A stretch of 64,000 bases of DNA from contig NC_092472.1 in the NCBI RefSeq assembly GCF_047495875.1, forward strand, positions 3,480,349 through 3,544,348, read 5' to 3'. Position 1 is the first letter of the stretch; each line of letters opens with the position of its first letter. The notes below the pieces were generated by a model that was given only the letters and a program-made list of their open reading frames with translations, searched no databases and was not told the origin of the DNA. Origin of the DNA: Pithys albifrons albifrons (lineage: Eukaryota; Chordata; Aves; Passeriformes; Thamnophilidae). Below, piece after piece: positions 11,291-22,880 of the stretch. Both the position numbers and the translations under genes were made by a program.

Positions 11291-12109
11291 TAGGAATAAT
11301 GGGCACAGCTTAGTGAATTTTGCAATTAAAATTATTTGTTTTACAATTAACATATAAATCTTCAAATTTGAATATTTAAGATTAAATGGTGACGGACATA
11401 CGGAAGGACTGGACTTGATCCAAATTGTGTTTCCCTGTTCTACATTTTCATTCAAGAATTACTCATATCTACCCTCCCTCAGCCCAGGTCACCATTCAAC
11501 CTCATCCTTCCCTGCCCGTCATTGGCTTTGCCTTATGCTGCTCCACATACAGTGAGATTACTCTCCACATTCCCTTAAGGCCTTTGTCTCAACCTACAAC
11601 GCCTGTCACTCTCCCTTCCACTACCTCTAAAAATAACACTCCAAGGCAGACATCAGACAACCAAAGTTTCAACCCAGGCATTTCCAGCCTTTCCAGGACT
11701 CAGTGTTCTTTTGCTGAACTTTGGAACTGCACCTTTCTTTGCAAAAGGTAATCGAAGTGGTCAAAAAGAGGGAAACCTACAGTAGTTTCGCTTATTGAAT
11801 TTTCTTTGATATTGGCTCCTTCTAGGATTTTTTTGGCCTAATCCCAAGAATAACTTCTTTAGCCAAGAAATTTTTCTAAAAACTGAATTCTTAAAATGTG
11901 AGCATAAGACTGCTAGTTCTAGGCAGGTTTTTATCATCACAGACAGGAAAAATTGGAAAGGTGCTTCACTCTTACTTTCTTATGGGAGCACTTTCCCATC
12001 AGGATGAGATGCAGGGAGGGCTTATACACATGTGTGGCCTCCACTTGTGAGAGGAATTCAGTGATGCTTATCCTGCAGCAGTTTAGCCTAGATTGCCTGC
12101 CCCTGTCTC

Positions 12110-12178
12110 AATGTAAGTGTATCCATTTTTGTCACTGGAAATGCATGTCACATTGACAAAAATGGATACACTTACATT
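12110..12178. repeat. Perfect 25-bp inverted repeat with 19-bp spacer
   Basis: The arm at 12110-12134 (starting AATGTAAGTG, ending TTTTTGTCA) is the exact reverse complement of 12154-12178. The two arms are separated by 19 bp containing the palindrome ATGCAT. Transcribed from either strand it would form a 25-bp perfect stem. No flanking target duplication or terminal-repeat transposon structure is evident. Confidence 0.95.
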
Positions 12179-15100
12179 ACAGTTTCATGAGAAATACTCT
12201 TCATTGCAAGGTTTGAGTCTATTTTTAGACACAACCTAAATATTGAATGTCAAGTCACAGAGAGGTTACTGTGTTCTGAATGTAGAAATATCTTACAGGC
12301 CTTTGGTGTAACACAATGGGCAACACAAGCACACAAAAGGGCTGTAGCAACCCATGGCTACATCACAAACCCAGAAATAAGTCAGTGAACCACTGCTTAT
12401 TTTAGTAACCACTAATGCCTTTGGGTCTGACACATCCCACCAGCATATCCTGCTTTTCATTTATCTGCCATTTATGCCATGTTGCAGAAAGGCACAGCAA
12501 AATACTGAAAGAGATACAATTACAGTTTACTCTACTGCTGTTTTGGCCATACATAGAGCTTTTTTTAGCTCTAACCCAAATAGAAAATATAAAAGAAAAA
12601 ATGGGTTTTCTGGGTCTGCATAAGTAAAAATCACCCAAGCCTGTCATTTCATTTAGTAGCAAAGCAAGAAAAGAATAAAGAAGTTCTCCTAAATTCTGAA
12701 AATATGTCTAATATCTGGAATTCCAATTAACTCTTGATATATGTAGACCTTTTTCTATCCCACATGAACTAAAAACTGTGATCATCTCCTCAATTTAAAA
12801 AAAAACTCAAAAAATCAGGTATATTTAAATTCTGAGAAAAGTGTACTTTTTTAATACTTTCCAGTGCTTTGAATTATAACTATGAAGTTGCTATTTTTAA
12901 ATAGTTGTCTTTTAAATGTTTGTTGCTTTCTTTTTGTTACATTTATATTCTTAGAGAGCAACACAATTATCTATCTCCTCAAAATCTCAAAGGGTCACAT
13001 AGGTTTATATGTTTAACCCCAGATGAATCAGCCTGAAAGCATTTACAGATAACATTTAGACAACATCCCAAATTAATTAGTAAATATGCATATGTAGTTA
13101 ATTCTCTAGCTGGAATGCCATTGGAATGACCAGCACTAAATTAATAATAATAACCACCATGATTCTGGTCTTAAGGGTAGACGGGTTTCCACAGTTTCTG
13201 CCTTTGCTCCCCTACTCAACTCAATTAACTTTGGACTTTCCATGGGCTGCATCTATGGTTTCCCATCTCCTGAGTATTACCAGCCAAGGAAATAAAATTG
13301 TCAAAGGTGACATCTGGGTTTCATTTCACCCACTACCAGTAGCTCCTTAAATGATGTCTTCTGTTACAAGTTTTAAAAGTCACCTGAATGACTGTGACAG
13401 AGTGAGATGTAATGAGAGACATTTGAGTTGTTCTAACTATGGAGATCAGGGATACTTTTGCATTTTTATTATAATTCAGTTCTTTAATGTGTTCATAACC
13501 TGAGTTTCCAGATCTTGTTCAACAGGAACAAGGAAATGAGTTGTCCTAGATTTTTTTACTTTATGGATACATAAATCTCATAATTGTTCTAAATGTTTTG
13601 CAATTATGAACTACTCTCCAGGCAAGGTTACACCCCTAAGACACCATCAAGATTTTTGCAGACACCTTCTGAATTAAGAGATTGCCTAAAAAGTTTTTAA
13701 CTCCCTGTTACAAGGGTTCTAATTCAGACTTTTTTGAGATTCTCAAAATGGTCAATGATATCCCCAAAGTGCATCAATGCATTAGGAATAGATTCTTCTT
13801 TACACACAACTGTTGTTTTCTTGAACTCTACAATTTCTTACTGAATTGTACCAATTCTCCTCCTTTTGCAAGATTTAGGTATTCCACACACCCCTCTTTG
13901 CAAAGTGAAAAACTCACAATATGTGCAACCCTCTGCTGCTACAGAGAACAGAACTTTAAACTGATTATGATTGTGATTAAACGTGAGGTAAACCATCATG
14001 TGCCACTCAAATAACAAATATTTGACAAAACATCTTTCCTTGACAGTAGGATTTATGTTGAAAAGGTTTTAGAAAAAAAGTGGGAGGGATGGGGGAAAAA
14101 ATTAAACCCACAAACATATTTCACCTTGTCAACAGATAAATAAGGAAAGGTGAGATAAACTAATTGGAACCTTTTTTAGATGAGAAAAACTGACAAAAAT
14201 GCACAACTTGGAAATTTAAGCGCCATAAAACAAAGCATTGTGTAGTTGAATATGTATTTGATTATACAAAGAAGTTACTGAACCTACCCTTACATCCCTT
14301 CAAAAAGGGACAGGGCATTTACATACACATAAAGGTACATTAAATATTTCAAATGTGGAAATAAACGTAACCATTACAGACTTAGGACTAGCTCTAATAA
14401 CTGTAAACTAGCTTAAAAACAACGGCATGAAGCAGATCATACCATGTCTCTCTAACCTGGGTTCTTACATTTTTCTTAGAAACTTCTGCAGTAGCTCTTA
14501 CCAGACAGAGTACTGGCATGGACAGAGCCAACAGGACCAAGTTACTGTTATGCACACTAAGGAATTTGACAGTCTGCAGTCAAAACCTCTCAAAACTTCA
14601 CAAAAAATGCACAGATGATTCACAGCACCTATTAAAAATACATATAAGAAAACTGAGTCTTGGACAAGTGATGCAGCAGCACCCAGCAGATGAGGCCTGC
14701 AGACATATCCCACCTTGTAGCCCTACACTGTGATCGCACTAAGATATTTTCTCCTGCAAAGTCACTCATCACATTACAAAGAAGAAACCAGCTTGGTCAG
14801 AAGCTCAGAAGGAAATTAATTTAGATTCACAAAACCTATGGATTGCTTGGAAAGAGAGATGAGGACTACAAACCACATTTCCTAAAAAGGTGCTAGAACT
14901 CCTTCTCTTCCACTTCAGACTTACCCTGGGCATTTTAAACCAACATGTTGGCTCAGCAAACTACTCTCTCTCAATGAAAAACTCTCAGGAATGTGGAGAG
15001 GATAATAAAAAAATTATTAAAGAAATACAATCACAGGCTCTACAGAGTGTAGCTTAGAACCACTCATGGATTAGAAACTTACACATGGACTCTTATAATG

Positions 15101-15415
15101 CCCCTACCTAGCTCTCTGAAGACAATGGTTTGGCTTGCAAGGCATTTAGTTTTCACTTACATCATCTTCAGTTATAGCTAAAGGCCCTTAATGTTTGTAG
15201 GTGGGTAAAAAAAATCTTTTTTTCATCCCATGACCATATTTCAAAGAGATACTTGGCTTTAGAAAATATGTAAAAGAATCAGAAATTTCCTCCAGGTGTC
15301 ACAAACTCACACCTCTTTTCCTGCAAATACCCTCAGTCTACTCTTCACTGAACATCCCAGTGCAGACACAAGGCCACGTGCTTGGGAGAAAAAAACAAAA
15401 GGCAGAAGTACTTAC

Positions 15416-17830
15416 CACGAGGACAGCACTCAACCGGTCACTTTGGACCTGCTGCACTTGGATGCAAGGTCCCGGCACTTGTAACCTTGAACCACTGGGA
15501 GCATTCCCAGCATCACCATTTGGGATGCTGCTATTACTGGGCCCAAGACCTACAGATGCCCTGTACAAGTAGGTGTGAGTCAGTTTACCCACACCAGTGA
15601 CCTCCAGCATGTCCGGTGAGAGGTGGGAGCTGGGAAGCATGTGCACACTATAGCAATATTTTTTATAATCATCAGCTGGGCAGCAACAGCCACCACAGCA
15701 GCAAGTCCGGCAGTGGCAGAGCCGCACAATGGCAAGAAAGAGGAGGAATATTGCAAAGATGAACGAGACACAGGCAAGGGAAATGATCAAGTAGATGTTT
15801 GTAGCATTGAGTAGTGGCGGTCGTTCCCCGCTGTCATCAAAGTCTGGCAGTTTCTGGGGCAGGGTGTCAGCCAGCAGGATGCCCACTGTCACAGTAGAGG
15901 AGAGCGGTGGATCCCCGTGGTCCTGCACCACCACGACAACCTTGTGCTTGAGAAAGTCGGTGGAGCGCATGGAGCGCGTGGTGCGCAGCTCACCAGTGTG
16001 TGGGGACAACTGAAACAGGGTAGAGTCAGAGGCATGGACCAGGTGATAGGAAAGCCAGGCGTTCTGCGCGTTGTCCTCATCATCTGCCACCACTTTGGTC
16101 ACCAGGTAGTCCTCATCAGCCAGGCGAGGCACAACTTCTACAGCTACTGAGCCATTCTGGCTGGTGGGGTACAGGATAGCTGGGGCGTTGTCATTCTGGT
16201 CTGAGATGTAAACATTCACTGTTATGGCAGCACTCAAGGCTGGTGACCCATTATCCTTAGCTTCCACTTGGAAATAGAAGCTTCTAAGCTGCTCAAAGTC
16301 AAAGGCACGTTTTGCATAGATGCTCCCATTGGCCAAGTTCACATACAAAAAGCTGGTCAGGGCACTGCCTGCAACTGTAGAATTCCTGAGGATGTAAGAG
16401 ACCCGTCCATTCTCCCCTATATCAGGGTCAGATGCCGAGACCTGGTAGATAAAAGCACCAAGTGGATTGTTCTCCTCCACAAACACTTCAAATGCGTCAG
16501 CACTGAAGACAGGAGGGTTATCATTCACGTCAGAAATCTGCACCCAAACAGTCTTCTGAGTGGTGATGGGTGGAGAACCCAAGTCTGTGGCAGTAATGGT
16601 GATGTTGTACTCACTGATCAGTTCTCGGTCCAGAAGCTCACTGGTGACAAGGCTGTAGTAATTTTGAAGGGAAGGCTTTAACTGGAAGGGAAGGTTATCG
16701 GGGATCTGGCAGGTTACTTTCCCATTCTCCCCAGGGTCCTTATCCAAAATACTCAGCAGAGCTATCACCGTGCCAGGAACAGCATCCTCAGGAATGGGAC
16801 TGGAAAGGGATGTAATTGTAATCTCTGGGCCATGATTGTTCACATCAGCGATTTCCACCAGCAGCTTAGCTGTGCTGGACATGCCAAATGCCCCGTTATC
16901 CCTTGCCTCAATAAGCATCTCGAGAAGGGGTCTCTGAACAGCTAAAACGCCATTGACTGTCACCTCCCCAGTGTGTGGGTCAATTAAGAACATTCGCTGT
17001 AAGTCAGCAGAAGTCGTATTGCTAAATGAATACCTGATCTCTCCATTTGGACCTTCATCCAAGTCTGTGGCGTGCACTTGGACTACCAAAGTCCCACTGG
17101 GGGAGTTTTCCAAGATACTCGCCCTGTAGACCGAGTGCTCAAATTCTGGTGCATTGTCATTGGTATCCAGCACAGTCACAACAACTGGGACATCACCAGA
17201 CTTTGGAGGATTCCCACCATCTTTGGCTGTAAGCACAAGTCTGTGAGTGGCTTGCTGCTCCCTGTCTAAGGCTTTCTTCAGCACCAATTCAGGATATTTA
17301 CTCCCGTCCCCACGTATCTGCATTTCCAAATGGAAATGTTCATCAGGGCTCAGAGTATAATTCTGGACACTGTTAGCACCTTCATCAAGGTCTTGGGCAT
17401 TGGGGAGTGTAAACCGTGCCCCAGGTGACAGGAACTCAGGCACGCTTATGTGATATTCACTTAAGGGAAAGCTGGGGGAGTTGTCATTTATGTCCAAGAC
17501 TTTAAATTCCATCCTATAAAGCTCTAGAGGGTTTTCTAACACGAGTTCATAATTCAGGAGACAGACAGACTTTAATTCACAAAGCTGCTCTCTGTCTATG
17601 GGCTCGTTAACAGACAAAGCCCCCGTGCTGGCATTTATATTAAAATATTGCTTACTTGAGCTGGTGATCATGCGAAATTTCCGAGCTGAAAGTGTAGCTG
17701 CATCTATTCCTAAATCCTTCGCTATGTTCCCAACAGACGCTCCACGCTCTGTTTCCTCGGCGATGGAATACACTATTTGCCCGTCCGCCGTGCAGCAAAT
17801 AAGGCAGAAGACCATTAAATAGCCCCGCAT
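15416..17830 (-). CDS. PCDHAC1: Protocadherin alpha C1 variable exon
   Basis: This exon encodes the variable part of a C-type clustered protocadherin, a calcium-dependent homophilic neuronal adhesion receptor at the plasma membrane. There are 805 codons: signal peptide ~1-17, EC1 ~18-120, EC2 ~121-229, EC3 ~230-335, EC4 ~336-440, EC5 ~441-550, EC6 ~551-668, transmembrane ~678-703, tail to 805. The stretches PEFLSPGARFTLPNAQD and EETERGASVGN and the pattern EYPELVLxKALDREQ match mammalian PCDHAC1 rather than C2 or the gamma C types. Its place after the last alternate exon agrees. The start is the ATG at 17830, directly before a hydrophobic leader. The exon ends at a phase-0 donor (GTG|GTAAGT, boundary 15416/15415) leading to the constant exons outside the window. 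Reading past the donor would add 25 residues. Oddities: the EC3-EC4 calcium motif reads DVNNH (329-333), there is an RGD at 173-175, and nine cysteines lie just after the membrane (705-726). GC content is moderate, unlike the alternate exons. Confidence 0.93.
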
Positions 17831-17839
17831 GCTTCCTCC

Positions 17840-18480
17840 CCTGGCTCAGCTCCCCGCAGACCGGCACAGCAGGAACATAATCCAGAATTTCAGCAAACAG
17901 CCGCAAGTTCCCGGCGCGGAGCGAATGAGCGCCGGGGCGCGCCGGCGGCAAGGCGAGAAGTTCTCTGCAGGCGCGGGAGGCTCCGCGGCGGCTCCGCTCC
18001 CTCCCCCCGCCCCGCCGTGCCGCCGGCTGCCGTGCGGGGAGAGGCGGCAGCTCCGCAGCGCTGCGCCCGCCGCCGCCGCTCGCTGTGCCCGGCGCGGCGG
18101 CCCCGCGCGGTTCTTAGACGGGCAGCGGCGGCGGCGCCACCCAGAGGCCGCGGCGACACCTGCGCCACCGGGGGAGGGGGCTGCGCTCCCTCCGCCGCCG
18201 CTGTCCCGCCGGCCGGCGGCTGTTTCTCCACCCCCTCCTCATCTTTCCCCTCTTTTTTAACGCCCCGACGGAGATGGGGGTGGGGAAGAGTGGGAGGGTG
18301 GTCCGCGCCCCGAGTCCGCGTCACGGATGTGTGTCCGTGAAGAGATGCAGAGCAGACCCCCCGTCCTCCCTCCCTCCGGTCCTTGCGGGAGAGGCAGCGA
18401 GAGGGTGCGCTGCCGCGCGCTGTCAGAGTACCGCGGTGAAAGGGAAAGGCGGATGAGAAGTGACAGGCATCGGCTAAACA
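17840..18480 (-). promoter_or_regulatory. CpG island / promoter region of PCDHAC1
   Basis: Dense CpG and GC-rich sequence begins right at the PCDHAC1 start codon and fades near 18480, as expected for the promoter and 5' leader of this exon. A + strand segment at 18138-18151 (CACCCAGAGGCCGC) fits 11 of 14 positions of a CTCF core consensus. A CTCF site would be expected at the C1 promoter in mammals, but the match is weak and its orientation is opposite to the gene. No TATA box is obvious. Confidence 0.55.
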
Positions 18481-21400
18481 TGGGTCAACACAGTCCAGGC
18501 ACGCTCCGGCTGAGCACAACATTTCCCAGAGGGGTTTTAAGAACACAATTAAAGGAGGCAGTCGACTCTACCCCTGTTAAACTTTAGGGAAGAGGGAAAG
18601 GGGGAAAAAAAAAAGAAAAAGCCTCTTTCCTGCTTCACCTTCTGGACAAGGTAAATTAACACAGATTGTTGGAGGGAAGGTTCTCTGTTTTGTCAGATCA
18701 CCCCCAGCCACAGACGAGTTCCCATCCAGCCCACCAAAGCAGGAGGGGATGGCTGCAGGAGGGGAAAATATAAGGCTGCAGCAGTACAATTACTTGTAAA
18801 GAAATAAATATTGGTGCCAGAGAGATCTTGTATTTAGGACATGCCCAGGAATTGCAGGGAAAGATGAGCTGATCCAACACAGAGACTGCGGATCATTAAG
18901 TGGGGGGGCATCATAGGTCTCTGCTCCCCTGACATTCTGCATGCAGGGAACAGTTACAAACCTCTCCTCAAAGCAGGTGGGAAAGGACAGAAAGTATTTC
19001 AAAATACTCTCCTGGAAAACCTCCCTGGAATTATTTTCAGCAGCAGTTTATACATATGGGCCCCAAGCCCTGGCAGCACCTCCAGTCTCCTCTGTTTCCA
19101 GCTTTCTTCTGATCAAGCAAAAGCAAGAGTCTATAAATGTGTGACAAGGACAGATTTTAACCCCTGTCACATTCATGGTGTTTCTTTATGCAGTTAAGAA
19201 TTTCCGGGCAAGTGAAACAGAACACTTCAATTATACATAGTATCAGAGCCTTTGAAAGCAGGAGAAAATCTGGAGCACAGCCAAAAGTTGTACATTAAAT
19301 AAAAAAAAATCAATACATCTGTTTGCATCTTCAGAACACAGCAAAAACCTCAGTCAGGTTCCCAACCTGCCTACACTGAAGCAGGTGCCCAGCAAACTGC
19401 CTGTGGATGTTATGATTTTTTAACTCCAGGAGGTTCTGGTAGTACCTGAATATTGCATTTTTTTCCTACTGCACTGATGCTACAACACCCCTTGGGGAAC
19501 GGTGGAGCAGAGGGGAAAGAAGGAGCAAGGTGCTGAGAGCAGGAGCTGTAGAGCTGCTGTGCATCCACAGAGGGCATAAATTTGTTCAATAAACCATTCA
19601 CACAGTATATAATGTAAGTATTCATGGTATGCTGTTTACCCACTATTTTTTTCTTTATTGCTAACTGCAGAAATCCTCAATTCCCACCTAGTCACCACAG
19701 AATTGTCATTCAGACTCCCCTCACTCCAAATCTGCCCTAGATTACTCTTCTGCCAAGATATGATGTCTTCTACAATACCTGAAAGTTGTTGGGTTTACCA
19801 CTCTGTAGCGATTTGCACAGTCACTATAAACACCTTGAACCAATGTAATAACACCTATTAAAGCCACAGAAAAGATTGATGTATTTCCCTTAATATTGGC
19901 TTACAGCAAGAACAAATCCATCTGTCCAGCAGGGCCAGGACAGCCACATATTGATATTCAGGTGCACACACAAGTCAAACACACAGCCTGTACTTACCCA
20001 ACTGCGACTGGGTTTACAATGAAGAAACCTAATAATTTTAGGCTCAACATCCTCCTTTTGGACAGATAAACCCTCTGAAAGGCAGACAAGCTGCTGCTAT
20101 GCATACTGGTGCCCGAAGTACCAGCAGTGCTAGCAGAAACTGATTAATGAATGGCCAAAACCAAAGTAATATCATATTTTCCTTCTTCTAAGATGTGCTC
20201 ACCTTTTGAGGAGTATCTGGCAGCCTACAATGGCATTAGTCTTAATTTCATTAATTTACTATTCATTAAGCATGAAATAAATTCTTCATCTTTCTGCTGC
20301 ATCTCTAATTTCACAGTATTGCCCAGTGCTGTTTACAGGGCTCTAGGGAAACCTGCCTTCAATTCGCTTTTTTGGTTTTAACAACATTTTAAAAGCTTAC
20401 CACCCTGCTTTAGTATTTTGCCATGCCTTGTCTTCTTGTCCTTTTCCACTCTGGACAGCCATATGTCAGGCAGCTTCATTCACTAGAACACATGTATTGC
20501 CTGAACCATCTCAACACCCAGATCCTACCACAACCTCCTTCCCAATCCAGCACGGATGGGTGCCTGATCCACACACCACTCAGGTAGACAGCTTTGGATC
20601 ACAGTCAAGAACCAGTGCTTAGTAACAATAAATATCCTGGACCAGTTACATCACAGAAACTCCTGCCATGAAGGGAGTAACACTGTTGTGCCACGGGGGC
20701 AGAATCCAGCCTTGCCCTCTGTGCAAAGCCACTGCTCTGCTCGACAGAGTCTCAGGGATGTTCCTCCCTACTTATTTGTTCCTTCCCTTCCACATCCAGC
20801 TGATCTGATGCTCTCAAAGGTGCCTTTACATTCAGTTTCTCTATTCACACTCTTTTTTGGGCTGCCTTTCCACCTAACTCTTCTTTTCAAGGTCTCCAAT
20901 CTCAAAGGGCTCCTCTCCACCTCAAGTCACTCAACCTAATCACAATCTTTTGTTGTATTAATGTATTAAGTTGCATTAAACAACTTTAATGTAGACGTTA
21001 CTCTTGTAATTACAATGGATAATGTAAGTACTCCTTCAAACCCCTCATTTTTGATCTCACATGTACCTTCTTTTTGTCATATCCAAACATTCCCTATTCC
21101 TTTTCCTCAGCTTGACCCATTCTTAAAGGCAGTTTGACATGGCTCACTAAGGAATTCAACTTTTTGTGATCCCAAGAGCATGGTCCGGGATCTCTGAGGT
21201 CTCACTCACTGCTACATGACCCTCATCATGTCTCACTCCCCGAGGTGTTCACAGAGCTCTTCCTCCACCCGACAAGTAGTTGCAGTGCTGCACTTTCAGC
21301 GTCTCAGAGCCCTGAACATCCCTTACATTCTCTTTCTCCCTCCCCATCTCACATTTTCAGCCACTCCTCCCCTTTTCCTGCAAGACGTCACTAGCCCTGC

Positions 21401-21680
21401 CGTGCACGCTGCGCTCAGAACTACGGTGGCTGCCAGAAGAAACTGTTAATCCAGCAAAAGCAAAAATCTAAAGGTGAAGAGTAAAACCAGGTTACATCAG
21501 GGCTGTGGAGCGAACAGCTACACCACACGAGGGGACACTCGTGGTTAAACATCATCATTTCATCAGCAATGATTTTAAGGCGTTGTGTCTTCGACTGAGG
21601 TTTGCAGGAAACGTCCTGCTCGGTAGCAGGGCTGAGAAAATCCCAGGGGTTACCATTGGTGCTAAATTAGTACACTGGGC
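18481..21680. other. Non-coding interval upstream of PCDHAC1
   Basis: No gene recognised. Ordinary AT-rich sequence with short open frames lacking features. No retroelement with clear ends was identified. Confidence 0.5.
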
Positions 21681-21689
21681 TTCAGCTGA

Positions 21690-22880
21690 AGACTGCAGAA
21701 AAGGCTGAATCTGTCCGGAGGAGCAGACGGAGCGACAGCCTTTGCAGTTTCTCCTCCGAGGGGAGCTGACGGCCGCAGCAGCTGTGGCTGGACCTACCGG
21801 CAGCCCCAGCCCTCATCTCCGCCTGGAAGGCGCATAGGAAGAGCTCACACAGCGATGGAAGCCCCACAGTAAATAGGGTCTGCCTACCGATCGAAGACGA
21901 GCAGAGCTATTCCTCGGACCAAGCCCAAACTGCCAGGGCGGAGCCACCAACGGAGGTGAAGGGACCCCGCTACCGCTTTTCACATGGGGACAGACACCAG
22001 AGGAAGGACGAGGGTACCTCGGCGACCCGAAACACCGGGCTTCTCCTGCTCTGGAGGTGTGGCAGGCAGTCCACGCTGTCGCCCGTGGGAGTCCCCCCTG
22101 CCCCCTAGGGCTCCCTCTCAGCCCGGCACTTCTCCCTGCAGACGGGACAAACAGAACTGCCGGCAGCATCACCAGGCTGATCCGCTCTTTTCCCGGCAGT
22201 TCCGAGTCCCTCTACGCCAAGGCAGGCTGTGTCTGCTGGCAGAGGAGCAAGAGATGTCAGGATGCCCTTCAGAAAGCTCCGTGGGGACAGGGCGACCGGA
22301 GGTGACTTTTAGCCATCAGGAGGCTGAGATAACAGTCTCGTACGCAGAGGATTTCTAGAATTCAGCGAACCCTACGAAAATCCTCATTACATATAACAAG
22401 GAACACAAATTAGGATTGACAATGTGCTATTCAGTATCTTGCAGGCAAAACCTCGTCTCTTTAACGCGAGGGTACAGATCGGTCTATTGACTCCCAGTCA
22501 GAGACCCCTGGACTTGGCGGCAGATGCCAGCAAGGAAGAGACCAGTCCTACTCATGCGGTAGAACCCCTTCGAGCCAAGCAGCAGCGTCTGTAACAACTC
22601 CTCCGGCAGCCGTGCCGAGCATTTCTCTGTCTGTAAAATCTCCAGTTCTGAGGCTGCAAAACAACCTTCGGCCACCACGGCGGTGCGAGCGCTGCAGCCG
22701 GCTGCTGCTCCTCCGCCTCTCCCGCTTACCGGAGCCGCCCGCGGAAGCGCTCGGCAGCGCTCCCGGCTGCAAACCCTGCCTCGGCTGCCAGGATTGCGTT
22801 GAGTCTAGTAACATAACTGTTAATCAGCATCACTCTCCAAAACAACGTGCGGCGAGAAGAGCCTGGTTTTGCAGCTGAAG
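21690..22880. promoter_or_regulatory. Orphan CpG-rich region (two islands)
   Basis: Two CpG-dense blocks (about 21690-22340 and 22550-22870) lie between PCDHAC1 and the last alternate exon and are not attached to any recognised exon. On the minus strand a good splice donor (GGCTCCG|GTAAGCGGG, near 22729) follows an open CpG-rich stretch. The region could be the promoter and first exon of an unannotated or long non-coding transcript, or an enhancer. No protocadherin similarity was seen, so a decayed variable exon is not supported. Confidence 0.4.

Larger units (their letters stand above)
9803..15337. other. Non-coding interval between ERV array and PCDHAC1
   Basis: AT-rich sequence with no supported gene, apart from the inverted repeat at 12110-12178 and a possible ancient CR1 piece annotated separately. 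I looked for PCDHA constant exons on the minus strand (NPDWRY-type and lysine-rich C-terminal coding sequence) and for another full-length cadherin exon. I saw neither, but a short constant exon could be missed by eye. Confidence 0.5.
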
